Below, piece by piece: positions 13,050-26,529 of a stretch of 64,000 nt of DNA. The stretch is from positions 33,204,501 to 33,268,500 of the forward strand of contig CM066729.1 in assembly GCA_033961575.1 (NCBI GenBank), read 5' to 3'. Source of the stretch: Aselliscus stoliczkanus. Taxonomy: Eukaryota > Chordata > Mammalia > Chiroptera > Hipposideridae. A program made the translations under genes and the position numbers. Each line of letters opens with the position of its first letter. Within the stretch, counting starts at the first letter, position 1. The notes beneath the pieces were generated by a model. It had not been told where the DNA came from. It saw only the letters and a program-made list of their open reading frames with translations, and searched no databases.

Positions 13050-13268
13050 TATGTAGCAGCACAGTCCTGAGCTCTTTGCAAGCATTAATTCATATTATTC
13101 CTATAACAAATTTACAAGATAGGTAATATAATTATCCCTGTTTTATAGATAGGAAAGTAAGTCACATAGATTAAACAATTTGCCCCAGGTCACAAAAGGA
13201 CCAAATAAGGGGCGGAGCCAGGATTAAAGCTCAGGTAAAAAGTCTTATTGTAACTACTCATTACACCA
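13050..13268 (-). repeat. MIR SINE
   Basis: Strong MIR similarity on the minus strand: on plus, ATCCCTGTTTTATAGATAGG, TTTGCCCCAGGTCACAAAAG and GGGCGGAGCCAGGATTAAAG mirror the MIR core and tRNA-proximal region. Confidence 0.85.
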
Positions 13269-15976
13269 TGTAACCTGGGACTCAACAAGAAGGAAACCTG
13301 AACGGCTCTGAAGATGGAGGGGAGAGAGAGCCTTGTGATGGAATCAAACAACCCTTTTAACACTCTCATATTGAGTATGCCTCTGTCCATTAGGAATAAT
13401 CTGTACTCAATGGATAGCTCTAGTAAAGAAGTTCCCAAAGAAGTTTTTGTGTAAAAGCCAAACTGCAATATATACCAAGCATAGAGAAGCCATGCAAAGA
13501 GTTTATATGTAAAGCATTACCTGCAGCACATTGGAATGAAGCAACATTGCTTTTCTGTAGTTGATCAAATTGTAAATAAAGTAATCTTGAAATAAGAAAT
13601 CAATCAAACTGGGTTTTGGGAACTAAATATAACAAGGAGCCAACTGCACAGCCTAGTGGGAGACCAGACAAATGTGACTAGCAGGCTTAGGGCTTTACAA
13701 AGTAGAAGGGGATCCCTCAAGTCCACAGAAATACTGCTGGCCCCTTCTCTCTGGGAAAAGATTTTCACTAGCTTTTCTTTAAAAGGAGAAATATGAAAAT
13801 GTGCATTAGAATCTCATGTATGGTATTTCTCGTTTTCTGTATGTTTTTTTCCTAAATCTAGTAAAATTGTAGGTAATTCTCATTTCTTATGAACTTGGTC
13901 ATTATCAAAAAAGCCTTTTTATATTTTGTAAAGAATTAAAAATTAATTGGTCAAGACTTAAATGAATATTATTAAGCATTACTTGGCTATCATATATAAG
14001 GGATGGTGTGCCTTTACTTATTACAGAATCTGATTTTATGTTTTGCAAATGTGTTTTATTTCCATCTGTTTCAACTATTTAGCATCCCCTTCCATATTTA
14101 AGTGGTGTTTGTCCTAAAGTGCATATCAAACACTTTGGAAAATTTTTTTGATTATTTAAAATAACAAATATTAAATATTATATTCTCTCATGAAGATAAC
14201 TCTTTTATTTTCTCTTTCACCTGTTTATATCTGGTTCTTCTCTCATACTTTTCCTTTTGTTTTATGTATCAGCTGTGGTTCTCACTTCAGGTAGCATGTT
14301 TGTTTCGGTGTGCTATCGCAGCTCAGTCTAATTTAGATCATTTTGTCCAGTTTCCTTCCTCAAATCTTGGAAAGTGGTAAAAAAGATTCTTGCAAATTCA
14401 GAGTCCTGTTTGTTTAGAGTTCTCATCAAGGCATAACAGTTAGACAATTAAAGTGATTAAACTAGTTCTCTTCTGATCTAATATTCACCAAATAGCTTTC
14501 TGTATATTTTCTTTCAGTTATGAGAATAACTAGTAAATATATTTATTTTGTCTACTTCCTGCCATTTATTATAATAATTGCAATAAATTAGGATTGTGTT
14601 ATATGTAAAGTAAAGCAAAATAAAAGCTTTTATTCTCCATAAAAGCAATTCTAAATTTTAAGATACATTTATAAAATAACTTCGTCATCACAACGGGAGG
14701 GCCATCATTAATTTTAAATGGCAAGGTACAGACATTTGAATCTGTAATTCTTAAGAGGAAGTAATTTGAGATTGCTAATCCCATCCATTTGGTGAGTGGA
14801 AGGATGACTTTGGGTGAATGAAACTTTCACATTCATGAATTGATTTATAGCTATAAAGTGATTTATAGCTTATTGGAATCTCAAATTGTCTTGAAATTGA
14901 TGATGTTTGCCTACGGCAATTCAAAAAAGCAGAAAACAAGAAAAAGGGTGCTCTTTTTTTTAATCTAGTTTCAGATGCAGCCACAGGAACAGATAAAATA
15001 ATGAAGATATGTTATCATTTGTACAGGCTTCACAAGTATTATTACAGTATTTTAATTTTGCATTGGCAGAAAGAAAACTTGTGAAGACAAACTGCGACAA
15101 ATGTTATTTTTAGTATTATTGTATTAAGGGAACAAATGGTATAGAATAATCTTTATACAAATTCTAAAATGTTTTAAAATTGCATTTCCTCTACTAAATA
15201 TACAAATTTTAATGACTCTCTGTTAGTTTTTCCTCAATATAGATACAATCTATTAATCTTTGAATTTTGTTTTTGGTTATTGAAGAAGAAAAATTAAAGT
15301 TTTAAATTATTTGTGGGTGATTATTATTTCCTAGTTTGGACTGAAATTATATTCCTATTCAATTACTACTTAAAAATCAGGGTTTCTGTAGATTCAAAAG
15401 ATTTATTTTCAGTTTTTGACAGTAATACAGTAAACAGACAACTAATTATCATTTATACCATGTAAAGTCTAAAAGAAATCTGCTGAAACTTGAGTAGATC
15501 AATACTAAAACACTTCTACAAATCCAATCTAACAAATTTGAACAGGTAGATTACAAAAAATATTTGATATGAATATAATCAAACTCTTCAATATGCATGT
15601 TCATAATTTATATATGATGGCTTATTGTTGGTTCTTCTCAATAAATGACAGCTGAGTTTCAAGCTGCATATGAACTAATGGAAAGGTAAATAGAAAGAAT
15701 AGGAGCTGAAGTTGCAGGAATGAAAGAATTGATGTGCGTTTTCATGTATATATTTGTGCTTTTACATTTATGTAGATATGCACTATTTCTTAAAAATAAG
15801 TATCTCTTAAAAATTCTATAAAATATTTGAAATACTTAAATAATATATATTTTCTATAGAAATAATAATTCATAAATGAAGAACCAAAACAATAGAAACA
15901 AATATCATTTTATATCATTTTAATCTCTATCAGAGAAATCACTTTTTATTTACAGTTTGAAACATATGTAGTATAT
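13269..15976. other. No recognised feature
   Basis: 2.7 kb of AT-rich DNA with no repeat I can name with confidence and only short frames (up to 92 codons) that look random. Confidence 0.45.
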
Positions 15977-15977
15977 A

Positions 15978-15978
15978 C

Positions 15979-16032
<54 letters not shown>
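15978..16032. repeat. (TA)n-(CA)n microsatellite
   Basis: A short TA run followed by about 21 CA units, ending some 15 bp before the target duplication of the adjacent LTR. Confidence 0.95.
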
Positions 16033-16034
<2 letters not shown>

Positions 16035-16052
16035 AGTATATACACACATTGC

Positions 16053-17208
16053 TGCGGGAAGCCGACTGCCCCCCAGTGTCTGACAAGGCCACATTGCCCT
16101 GCTCAGCACTGGATATTAGGGATGCTGCCTTATGGTTGGTCATGTAATATCTCCTGCCTCTATGAACCCATGTGCCTTTCCTCCTATAGGAGACAATATA
16201 CTCACTGCATTTATGACAAGTTCCTGTGATACCCCAATGAGCTAACTATGCAGCCAAAGATGGGTAAGATCTCCTAGAAAAGAGGGGAGATAACCTAAGC
16301 CAGGCAGTAGTTCTGTGGGGAACCCCTGAACTGAGATATTGGGGACTCAAACCCCTTGGAAACTGAGGCACAGACCTCTGACAAACTCAGGCCAGAAAAC
16401 TCAGGCCTGTGAGAAGCTGATGCACTTGCCTAAGGGCCCTGCTGTGAAAAGTCTTCTCAGAGGCCAAAGGTCTCCAGGCCATGAGAGTCCCAGGCAGCTT
16501 GCTGACCATGGGGTATGTTAACAGCCTTGTGTAAATTCCTTTGTTTAGTGCCTTGTTGCAGCAACAGATACTGAAGCTTTGACTGAGAAACAGATGCAGC
16601 CCTCTGTAGGATAGAGTGGTGTGAGACCCCTTTAGTTGCTAGGTATTGTATTTACATAGAAATAAAACTTTAGATGCTTCTACCCTAAACACGGTCACAG
16701 CTAGTCTTTTAGTAATAATTCAAGTATACTCCCTGAGAGTCTAGCTGCTGGAATTTGGGATAATGGCTAAGTAGTCATGGTAACCACTCTTTAGGAGATA
16801 TATAGAGATAAGTCTATCCTTAACATAAGATAGTCATGATAAACATTCTTTGGATGATAGGCAGAGACTGGGTCTGGGTCTCAGAGGTTATCACAGTGTA
16901 AAACAAGATAAATCCTTTAATGGAAGAGTAAGTCACAGTGCACCCTGGAGAGAGCACTTACAGGGGAGTAAAAGACTGTGTAACACATCCTGAGAACAGC
17001 AAACCACCAAATGCTTTGTGATTGAGGTAATGGTCAAGAGTCCCTATAAAACAGACATGTTATTACATTAAAGTGTGACAGTCCTGCGAAACTCTTTCGG
17101 GTGTCTCCGCTCTCTTTCTTTCTCTCTCTCTTTCTTTTCTTTTTTTTTCTCGCCAACTCCGTCCCACCTGAGGGAATCCCTGGTCCTCGCGGGGACCGGC
17201 CCCCCGCA
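16053..17208 (+). mobile_element. Solo LTR, class II endogenous retrovirus (ERVK-like)
   Basis: A 1156-bp element begins TGCGGGAAGCC and ends CCCCCCGCA, so it has TG...CA termini. It is flanked by a perfect 6-bp direct repeat CATTGC (16047-16052 and 17209-17214). Six-base duplications and a long GC-richer LTR are typical of class II (betaretrovirus-like) elements. Towards the 3' end a TATA-like CCTATAAAACAGAC lies at 17043-17056, followed by a C/T-rich run and a GC-rich hairpin-like TCCTCGCGGGGACCGG, resembling U3-R-U5 order. An AATAAA at about 16662 lies upstream of the TATA box and may not be the true poly(A) signal. No gag, pol or env sequence is present, which fits recombination between two LTRs. 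The clean duplication suggests a fairly recent insertion. Confidence 0.85.
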
Positions 17209-17214
17209 CATTGC

Positions 17215-18895
17215 ATCATAATACTTACTTTTAAATTAAAAAAATATACTTCAACACTATATGTCATTATTATACCTTTTTCTTTTATGATAAAATAACC
17301 CAGGCTAGTAAATATATATAATGTATGTGCAAATATATTTTATATATTGTGGTCATATATTTGTGAATTTATAAACATACCATTTAATATTCACTTAATG
17401 TTGATATGAATACCAAATTCCAGATGAACATCTCTTGTCATATTCTTGCAGATGGAATAAGGTCCTTCAAGAGGAATATTGATGGGACAAGTCAAAACTT
17501 TTCAAAGAATTGCCTTAGGTAGTCTCAAATGGTCATCCAAAATTGTTGAGCCAATTAATTCCAACATTATTTGACAATGTATGTTACCCCACTACAGTCC
17601 CAACATGGGGCATTGCATCAATTATTTCAATCTTTGATAAACTGGTAAGACGTCTTTTAGTTTAAACTAGTATTTATTTGGCTTTGAAAGTTTTTTGTAT
17701 TTATTGGATATCAGTAGATTTTTCATTATGGATTGACTGTGAGATTTGCTGTATCACTCCACTAGGAATTTAACTTTTTCTATTCTAAGGATGTCAACAA
17801 TATCCTCTCATTTATGCTGCAAATATTTCTGTTTTTCTAAATTATGAACTCATGTTTCATGTAATAAAATTTAACCCATATTAAGCAAACATGTTAAAAC
17901 TAACTGGTTAATGCCAAAGAAAACATAAGAAAGCCCAAAGAGAAATCAAAATGCTCTGAAATGTAAGAAAACAAAGAAATATATACTGAACGTGGTATTG
18001 CCACACAATTTTTAAAAAGGAATTTTTATTAAACGACATTCCTTAGATTTGTTGCCCCAAACGGCAAAAGTTGATTCTTATGCAAAAACGCAGATGATAC
18101 AAAGATTTAATTAATAAAAATAATGTATGGAAAATAAAGACAATTGATAAAAACAAACTATGAGAATAAACTATGGTTAAAGTATATATTATTTTACTTA
18201 AAAGCATAAGTAAAAATTTATAAATTATGGGGAAGATATTTCTCAGCATGACTTTAATAGAAAATTAATATAATAGAGGAATAAATAGTTAACTATGTAA
18301 GTTCAAAACAACTATATACTATACTGAGAATAAGAACAAATATGGATAAATCCCAAGAAGTATAATAATGTGTCAGGAAAATCACTTTGTAGGATCAGAA
18401 AATATTTCCAGACATTTGTATTATTAAGATAAATTTTACAATATAATTAGAATTTAATGGTATGAAATATGTGAGGAAGATTATTTTAGACAAAAAATAT
18501 AGCACAAGCTCAGAAAATGAATGACAAATAAAATCTGTAAATAATCTGTTAGCCCTAGATTAAAATACATGTGTAAAAAAGTAGACAAGGAAGTTAAGAA
18601 ACCTGGCAGATCACAAAAGGCTTTTTTCAATTTTTGCACAGCTCTCTTTATGACTGTTTACCTGCAGATCTTTCTATCCATTCATCCATGTGTCTATCTG
18701 TCCATCCATTGATCCATTTATCCTTCCACTGTCTATCATGTACCTACATTTTAGTGAGGCAATTCTATGAAGTGATCCTAGATGTCATCCTGACTGCTTT
18801 TTATCAATTTATTTTGTGGTTCCATTTTCATGTAGATTCTTTAAATGTCCAAATACAAAGTGATTTATATTATTTTATTTTACATGCTCATTTTA
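17215..18895. other. No recognised feature
   Basis: AT-rich DNA. A run of CCATCC/ATCC-like units near 18675-18730 is only weakly repetitive. No coding evidence. Confidence 0.45.
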
Positions 18896-18904
18896 TATTG
18901 TCTT

Positions 18905-19350
18905 TCTAGGTGACCTCATCTGTTCTCTTTGGCTTCAGTTGCCATTAGTATATTGCCCAAATATATCTCCTAGCTAAAATTTTTATTCTGTTTATCAAAC
19001 CCTACATTGAGCTCCAGGAAAACATCACAGACATGAAATCAAGTGCACTTCACATTAAACTCATGACCTCTAGTGTAAGCCTGCTTTAAGCCTAGTTTCT
19101 CAAAATTGTATTGACTCTTCTCACTTTTTCACCTACCTAATTAAAACATTACTTCTACAGATTCCATTTCTAAAATTGCTTTCAAAGCTTCCTATAAATT
19201 GGATCTCTGCTATCGTTGCAGTGGTGTCTATATCTTTCCTGTTTGCCCCCACTTCTATTCATTCCTCATGTTTGGACCAGAGTAACTATTACATCATTCT
19301 CTTCATAAAACCTTTCATAACCACCCAATAGCATCATGATAATGTCCTCA
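18905..19350 (+). mobile_element. L2 LINE, ORF2-derived fragment
   Basis: Follows the L2 coding-strand order in diverged form: TAGGTGACCTCATCTGTTCT, GGCTTCAGTTGCCATTAGTA, CAAATATATCTCCTAGC, CATTGAGCTCCAGG, and later GGACCAGAGTAACTATTACA and CATAAAACCTTTCATAACCA. The reading frame is destroyed. Confidence 0.55.
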
Positions 19351-19799
19351 AAACATATATTTTTTCTACTTTGTATTGTCAAATATAACATACAAAGAAA
19401 AAAGGGCATAAACCATAAATATCTGATGTAATAAATAGAATATGAGCAACCACCTATCACTCTTCAGGTGAAGATCAGAAAATTATCACAGTCCCAGAAG
19501 TGCCTGACTTTTTTTTTTAACTAAATAAAACCTATTCCTACTCTCAGAGATAATGTGAGCTTGAATTTTAAGATTTCCATTATTGTTATATTTAATAATG
19601 GTTTATTAAAAGTATATTTGTTTAATAAGTATTTGAGGCTGTTCTACTTTTACCACTTCTATAACTATAGGAAACTTATATATATTTAATGTAATTTCCC
19701 ATACCCACATTTTGTGCTGTTATTTTCATATATACAATCTCTACATATATTTTGAACCCAATATTATATTATCATCATAATAATCACTTAAGCACTTAC

Positions 19800-21120
19800 T
19801 ATTTATATATCATTATTTACCTTGCCTGATAATTTTTATTCTTTTTGTTTGTTTGTTTCCAGTCACATCTGGTATTATTTTTCTTCCTTTTGTGCAGATC
19901 TGTTGAATCTGAACTCTTAGCTTTTATCTGTCTAAAAATATCTTTATTTCTCCAATGTTTTGAAGAATATATTATTTGTTTATAACATTCCAGTTGGCAT
20001 TATTTTATTCTTTAAGCATTTTAAAGATTTTATTCCATTTGTCTTGGCTTCCATGATTTTCCTTCAAAAATTTGTGAACTTTTTGTTGTTTCTTTGAAGA
20101 TAATGCTTTTTTTTTTTTCTGGTTGCCCTTATTTTTTTTTTGCCCCTTTTATTTTTGACTGTTTTTTTTTTTCCACCTTACATGGTTTTACCATAATGTA
20201 CCTAGGCGTGAGTTTCTGTATACTTACTTTATGTGGGTTTTGCTGAGCTTTTAATATTAAAACTTTGTTCAGGAATTTCAATATCTTTAGTCAATTTGGA
20301 AAAATTGAGCTAAAATTTCTTCTACGTACTTTATAAACCTATTTTCTCTTTCCTTTCCTCCTGAACTTGAATTACAATTAAATTAGACTTTAGCACCATG
20401 TTCATATGTACTTAATGATCATTTCTGTATTTTTGCATTCTTTTCTTTCTCCTTTGGCTTCAATCTGGATACTTTCTATAACCAGGCATCTGTTTCACTA
20501 TATTTATTCTTTTGTGTGTAATCTGTTATTAAATACATCTATTGAATTAGTAATTTTAATTATAGAATTTGCCTCTTTTAGTATTTTCATTGGAGACCTT
20601 ACAAAAGGCTCAAATTGTATTCCAATTATATACTTTGCTTAATTTGCTTCAACATAATTCACATAGATATTTTAAAAATGTTAAGTCTAATTTGCTCAAA
20701 TCCAAGTCACCTCTATATCTCCTTTGTCTTGATGTTGATCAATTGGTTTTTCCTTATAGATTCCTTACGAATTTTTTAGTTGAGAAGTAGACATTACGTA
20801 TTAAAATTTGTAAAAATATTAGACTGTTTTCTATCTCCTGTGAGGGTTAACTTTTCTTCTGTCAGGAATATAGGGTAGGAGTGGATTGTTTCAATTCTGT
20901 AAAAGGTTGATTTTTATGCTTTGTCTGTATTAGTGTTTCAGTCTTCCTTTACTCCTATTTGCATGACTTCTGGAGTCTCAACTAAAACTGGGTATAACAC
21001 AACCACTCCACATTGGCATTATACTCCAAATTCTCATCTCTTTAGAAGTGATTATCTGCCAAAATATGAACTCAGCTCTTTACCCTCTCTGTGTCTGTTT
21101 TATGCTAGATTTATTAGGGT
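19800..21120. mobile_element. Old L1-type LINE fragment
   Basis: T-rich sequence resembling a widespread mammalian L1 segment: TATCTTTATTTCTCCAATGT, CATTTTAAAGATTTTATTCC, CATAATGTACCTAGGCGTGA, TGTGGGTTTTGCTGAGCTT, and onwards to CTTCAATCTGGATACTTTCT. The orientation relative to the L1 consensus was not resolved. Open frames here are short and random. Confidence 0.5.
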
Positions 21121-21804
21121 CTTATCCTGTATATGATGAAAATAGTAGAAGGTAATTTCTTCAAAGGGAGATTGCTTGTAGATTTTTGTGGACACTTCCA
21201 TGATTTTCTTTTTTCGTCAGACTTTTCCCCTCATTTCTGACCACTTTGACTACTCCAATTTTCAATCTCTGTTTTCTCAGCTCAGTGTGACTACACTATC
21301 TGCCAAGATCTATTTTACTATACATAGTAGGAGTTGATAAATGACCTCAGAAAAAAATGCTATGATATATTGATGTTCACTTGTTGAAATTTCATTTTTT
21401 CTGCCATAGTAATCTCTCAAATGTTTCTTTTGTTGATTTCTCTGAAATTGCTTCAAATAGGCATTCCTATATATTTTATAGATTCCATAGTTGTTTATAG
21501 TGGGGTAGATTCATCCTAAATCAAATTATCTGTCTTGGCCAAACTAAATTTTTGTAGCATCCACATTGGCTATCTATTAGAACTATTATCCTTTATTCTT
21601 TTTATTGCACAGTAATTTTTTGAACCTTCTTCCATGATAATATTTTTGAAAAAAGAAAAGGGAAAAATCTGATATTTTCTATCACTTATTTATTTTAAAT
21701 TATGCAATGTCACTGTTTTTTTTCTTAAATTTATTTTTTACCTCCTTTATCTTTACTAGCTCATTTTTAGCTTCTATTCCTCATAAAGTTTTATTCCTTC
21801 CCAG

Positions 21805-21807
<3 letters not shown>

Positions 21808-21884
<77 letters not shown>
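21808..21884. repeat. Compound microsatellite (TG)n-(AT)n
   Basis: About 21 TG units adjoining about 17 AT units. Several open frames across it encode only Cys-Val or Tyr-Ile runs and are discarded. Confidence 0.97.
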
Positions 21885-21886
<2 letters not shown>

Positions 21887-22448
21887 ATCCTTATATTTTT
21901 TTCTTCTGTAGTATGAGTGTGAAGCACTGGTCATTTGAATTTTCCCCTGGGTCTGACTCAATTGCTGTTTACTTAACTTGGTCAATTTGTGTCTATCAGG
22001 CAATTTAAAAAACAACAACAACAACAAAAAAAAAGAACACACACTGTAAGTGGAATTATTTTCCTCTGATGAGGAAGTAATTAGGTGCTTTATAATATTA
22101 CTAAACACTTTCTGTTACTCTCCTTGGTTCTCTAAGAAAGATAGACATAGATTAACAGCTATGGTTATCTGGTTTTGGAAGCTTTTACCTATATTTTTGT
22201 TTGTTTGACCTTCTTCCCTACAAATAGTCCACTAGATTGTAAAGATATGGCCTTCATTATTGGAAGAATATTTTCTTTTTGAGGTTGCACAATTTTTCTA
22301 GATAAATTTATTCCATTATTGATGGTTAGACTGATATTTGGGTTATTTGTTTATGTTTCAGTGGGTATGTTTTTCTCCTTTTATTTCTGAGCCTTAAAAC
22401 ATCCAGATGTCTGTGTTTCTGATAAGGATACCAAGTTAGAAAAAACAA

Positions 22449-22491
<43 letters not shown>

Positions 22492-24608
22492 AACATATAC
22501 AATCACACATATGTATATATAAATATATATAGATAGATTAAATATGTATTTATTCTATATTTTCTATAAATATAGAATTCATATAAATACTCAAATTTTA
22601 ATATATTTATGTACAAATAACTATATGTATATATGTATATATATTTATTTTTCTTTTCTTTAAGTGAATTACTGCTATTTCTAAAACTAGATATTGTTAG
22701 TAGAAACAGTGAGCTTATAGTTTTTTTTGTCCTGTTTTATTTCTGAATTTTGACGGTACTTCCTACACTCCTCCTTCAAATAAATAAATATTTTGATCCT
22801 TCAAAACTACCCCCCGTCATTTTTTGCCATACCTTACCATAAGCCCAGCAGGTAAGCCTGATATAAATGTCTCAGCTCTCTTCTTTTGATATGCTCCAAA
22901 CCAGGCTATATTTAACCCTTACCCCTGATGCTTATGGGATTTGTTGATTCCTTTCCTAGTAGGACTGTGATAAGTTTTATTTTGATTACTTTTCACTTTT
23001 GGTATGGAGTATTACAGAATAATTTAAAAATACTAACATATATCCATAACTTCATTTGTCCCATAAACACTTTAAACTTTTATTTCTTGCCAGGTACTTT
23101 GATATATGCTAAAAATAAACTAGCAAATAAGATACAATAATCTTATGTAACAACAAAATTTGTATTTTATAACTAATAAACATCTTACAATTTGATATTT
23201 TCTTTAATAGAATGGAATGAAGATAAATATCACATAACTAGGAGGTTTTCCTTTTAGGTATTCTGTCTCCTTAAATTGATGATTAATACACAAGGTTCTT
23301 CATCAATTATTACCCAAATTGCACTTTACAAATTAAATTCAGAAAAATGCTATGAAGCCTTTGGTTTCATCTCTACTTTCTAATTAATTTGAGAGAAGAA
23401 GCGATTTCCTCTATTTTATGGTTAAATGTTTCTCACTGCTTTTTAAAAAAAAATTTGTACTTTCCTTTATTAATAATTAGGCAAAGTGTTTGCTATCTCT
23501 TAAAAATGTTAGGCTTGCCAGATTCACATTACAATATGTTTAAAAGTAGCCTAGAAATGTAAGTAGAATAGAAAACAAACATAGAAATCTTAGTGAGAAC
23601 ATTTCTATTTCTGGCACACATCTATTCATATATGATAGTTATAGCCTTAAGTACAGATTAGAAACTCTTACAACTAAAAATACAGGTTTGCAATATTTTT
23701 GTGTAATGTAAAAACTCTAGCTTTGTTTTTATATAGGCCTATATTGTTTTCAAACTGAAGGTGCTATAATGGCAGTTGAAATTAGGAAACTGATGTTATA
23801 TCTTATATAAATGAAATAAAAAGGTGGGACTAAGTTATTAGTCCGTTGTATTTTCAGTCTTATTTTAAATCAGAACTTTTACATTTAAATATATGAATGA
23901 AGGTCTTAAATTCCAGGAATCTTTGCCAAAAGGGAACTCAGTCTTCAATATATTGTAATGTTAGATGCCAGCATTCTAATGTATAAGCCATGTATGATGT
24001 ATAATGAATAAATCCATGTATTCATTTAGCAAACATGACAATTCTATTGTGATATCAAGCAATGTTGAGACTTCAATGAAATGGAAATGTGTTGGTGTAG
24101 CTGAGGGAAAGAAAACAATGTTCTCTCACATATCCCAAGCTATGAATGCTAGAAATGGTGTTTATTGGTTAGTATCCTAGACACACACAGACAAACGCAC
24201 ACATGCATACACACACACTCTCTTACATGCAAGCAATTGTGTTTAATCAATTGAATAGCTAATATATGTAGAAATAGAAATTACTTGATTTAGAAATTGA
24301 GGAATAGCTTTTATAATCTTTGTTGGTCAGAATTTGAAAGTTTATGGAACAAAGATTATTGGGTATCTTCCTACTTTCATGGTTATCTTAACAAGCATAC
24401 TATACCTTGGACCTGAAAATAAGCTTAGGGATTTCTTGATATCTCATGCTATACTTATATTTTAACAGGTAAACTCCAGATCATTTTAATACCGTTCAGT
24501 AAATTTAAAAATTGTCATACGTTGTATAGCAAACACATCTGAAAACTTATAGACTTTTTGCTGACAGATTTTTACATACTGTCTTTCCATATTTAGATAC
24601 ACATGAAA
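21885..24608. other. No recognised gene; (TG)n at 22450-22489
   Basis: Contains a pure TG run of about 20 units and AT-rich low-complexity DNA at 22500-22660. The rest is unassigned. Some T-rich parts may be decayed LINE sequence. Confidence 0.45.
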
Positions 24609-24611
24609 CTA

Positions 24612-24693
24612 TTGGGTTGTCAGAAAAGTCATGACATATTTTTTCTATGTTTTTTCATTGCAAAAATGCGTCATGACTTTTCCGGCAACCCAA
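24612..24693. mobile_element. Mariner-type MITE (82 bp)
   Basis: A near-palindromic element bounded by TA on each side (24610-24611 and 24694-24695). Terminal inverted repeats are TTGGGTTGTCAGAAAAGTCA-TGAC on the left and the complement of TTGGGTTGCCGGAAAAGTCA-TGAC on the right: 24 bp with two differences. Size and TA duplication match MADE1-like mariner MITEs, but the terminal sequence is not the MADE1/HSMAR1 one, so it belongs to a different mariner. It encodes nothing and would have been mobilised by a transposase elsewhere. Confidence 0.85.
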
Positions 24694-24699
24694 TACTTG

Positions 24700-26525
24700 C
24701 AAAGATTCTCTCACCCATTTAAACTATTGTAATTTCAATTTATGTAAAGCATAGTCCATAACTAATTCTTCTTAAAGGAACAAACACGTTATGTTGGGGC
24801 TACTCATAATTTATTCAATTTGCTAACTGAATTACTGAATTTGTTGGCATATGATAATTGTGGGAGTTTCCTTCCCCTAGCTCCATCTAAATATTGTTCT
24901 ACCATTTATTATTGTCATATCTATGTGGTATGGCTCAACTTTTAAAAAACAGTGTATTTTCTTAGTGCTTTTCAATCTGAAAGATATTAAAAACAATGTG
25001 TTGTGCCTCATAGTTCTTTTTATGCTTTAAATTTAATCTGAGTAAAATTGGCATCCTCTAAAATATAGGGCCACAACATTGTAAGTATATTCAGTCATTT
25101 CCTTATGTGCTAGTCTTCAACTTGTAGCAAAATCAATTAGTAGATGATGAAATATTAGAGAAGGGGAGGCTTATTGTCACTTAATGAAAGAAGGAAGAAA
25201 GTGAAAACATTAATTTGTACTTTGTTTAGGGTCAACTTGGAAGAAAAGAAAATGTTGAGATAGGGAGAGCAAATTGAAGTTCCAGGCCTAATTATCTTTT
25301 TTCGAATGGTAGCAGGAATATTGCCAAATTTATCACTGACTTTGTAAAAGAGTTCTGAGTACAAATTTGTCATAGGACAGGTGAAGCAGTGAGAGAGGTG
25401 AAGCATAAATAGCCCCAAACAACCTATTTTCCATATTGAAATGTATTTCCTCTAAGATGGTAAAGCTTTAATGAAGTTGAAGATGACTGCAAAGTGGCTT
25501 ACCTGACAGATGAAGCAATAAGCCCATTTCTTCTCTGCAGCTAAAAGCTTAAAATTACCCATCTGTCATCTCTCTAGTGGGTGGGGATTATAATAGAAGG
25601 CAGCAAGCTATGTTAATTACATAACTACTCCAGCTCCAGTTATATATCATGTGGAGTTTAAAACACATTATCTGTACAATAAACTGAACATATGTACCAG
25701 TGGCACCACTCACTTTTATCCTTGAAATGTATAATTTTCCATTACTAATTTTTTGTTTAATGTCATTTTTTTAGGACACTTTACCTTGATATGATCTCTC
25801 TCTCTCTCTGTCCCTCTTCCTGTGTCTCTCATTCACTGGTATTAAACTACCAAATATGCAGTGATCATTTGCTGACAATTACTATGTGCCTGAAACCATA
25901 TTGATATACTTCATATGAGCTTTTTGGGAAAAGGAAAAATAACAACGTGATTTAAATTTAGACTTATTTTTTTCTTAATTATTTTACTTGTAAAAGTTTG
26001 TCCCTGCCACTTTGTACAATAGATCTTAAGGTGTGGTGGTGTCCCAAGGGATTCCATGATGTGTATACATTATTTATGTAATTTTGAGTAAAAGATCCTT
26101 GTAATTTAGTTCACTATTCTTTGTTTATACAGTAGAATGGGTGCAGGAAGTCCAAACAGGGTACTGTTTTTTTGTTTGTTTGTTTGTTTGTTTGTTTGTT
26201 TGTTTTTCCTTTTACTTGGCCCACTCAGTGATAACTTTGAGCTGTCTTTGACCTTCACAACTGAGTATGTGAGAGGGCTATTGAGCTTGGTAAGGTTAAG
26301 ATAATGCTTGAAAAAGGAAACCTTTTCAATTTTCTATATAAAAGGATATCTAAGCAGAGACACTCAATATGGATAAAATGCAGTTAAAAAGACTTTGAAA
26401 GACAATATATTCAAGAGAGCATATGTTATTTTATTTCAGCGTGAAACCTAAAAACCTGAAACATTGCCATTTTTATGTGGTCTTTGTTTTAATATGGAAA
26501 AAGAAAAATATCTCCCAAACATTTG
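24700..26525. other. No recognised gene; (TTTG)n at 26167-26207
   Basis: AT-rich DNA with one tetranucleotide run of about 9 TTTG units. A short TCTCTC tract lies near 25796. No coding evidence. Confidence 0.45.
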
Positions 26526-26529
26526 TATC

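Noticed and set aside
18660..18740. Tandem CCATC-like repeats as a CRISPR array or minisatellite
   Set aside because: Units are too irregular and the genome is mammalian.
21791..22108. 105-codon minus frame with Tyr-Ile/Thr-His repeats
   Set aside because: Translation of a compound microsatellite.
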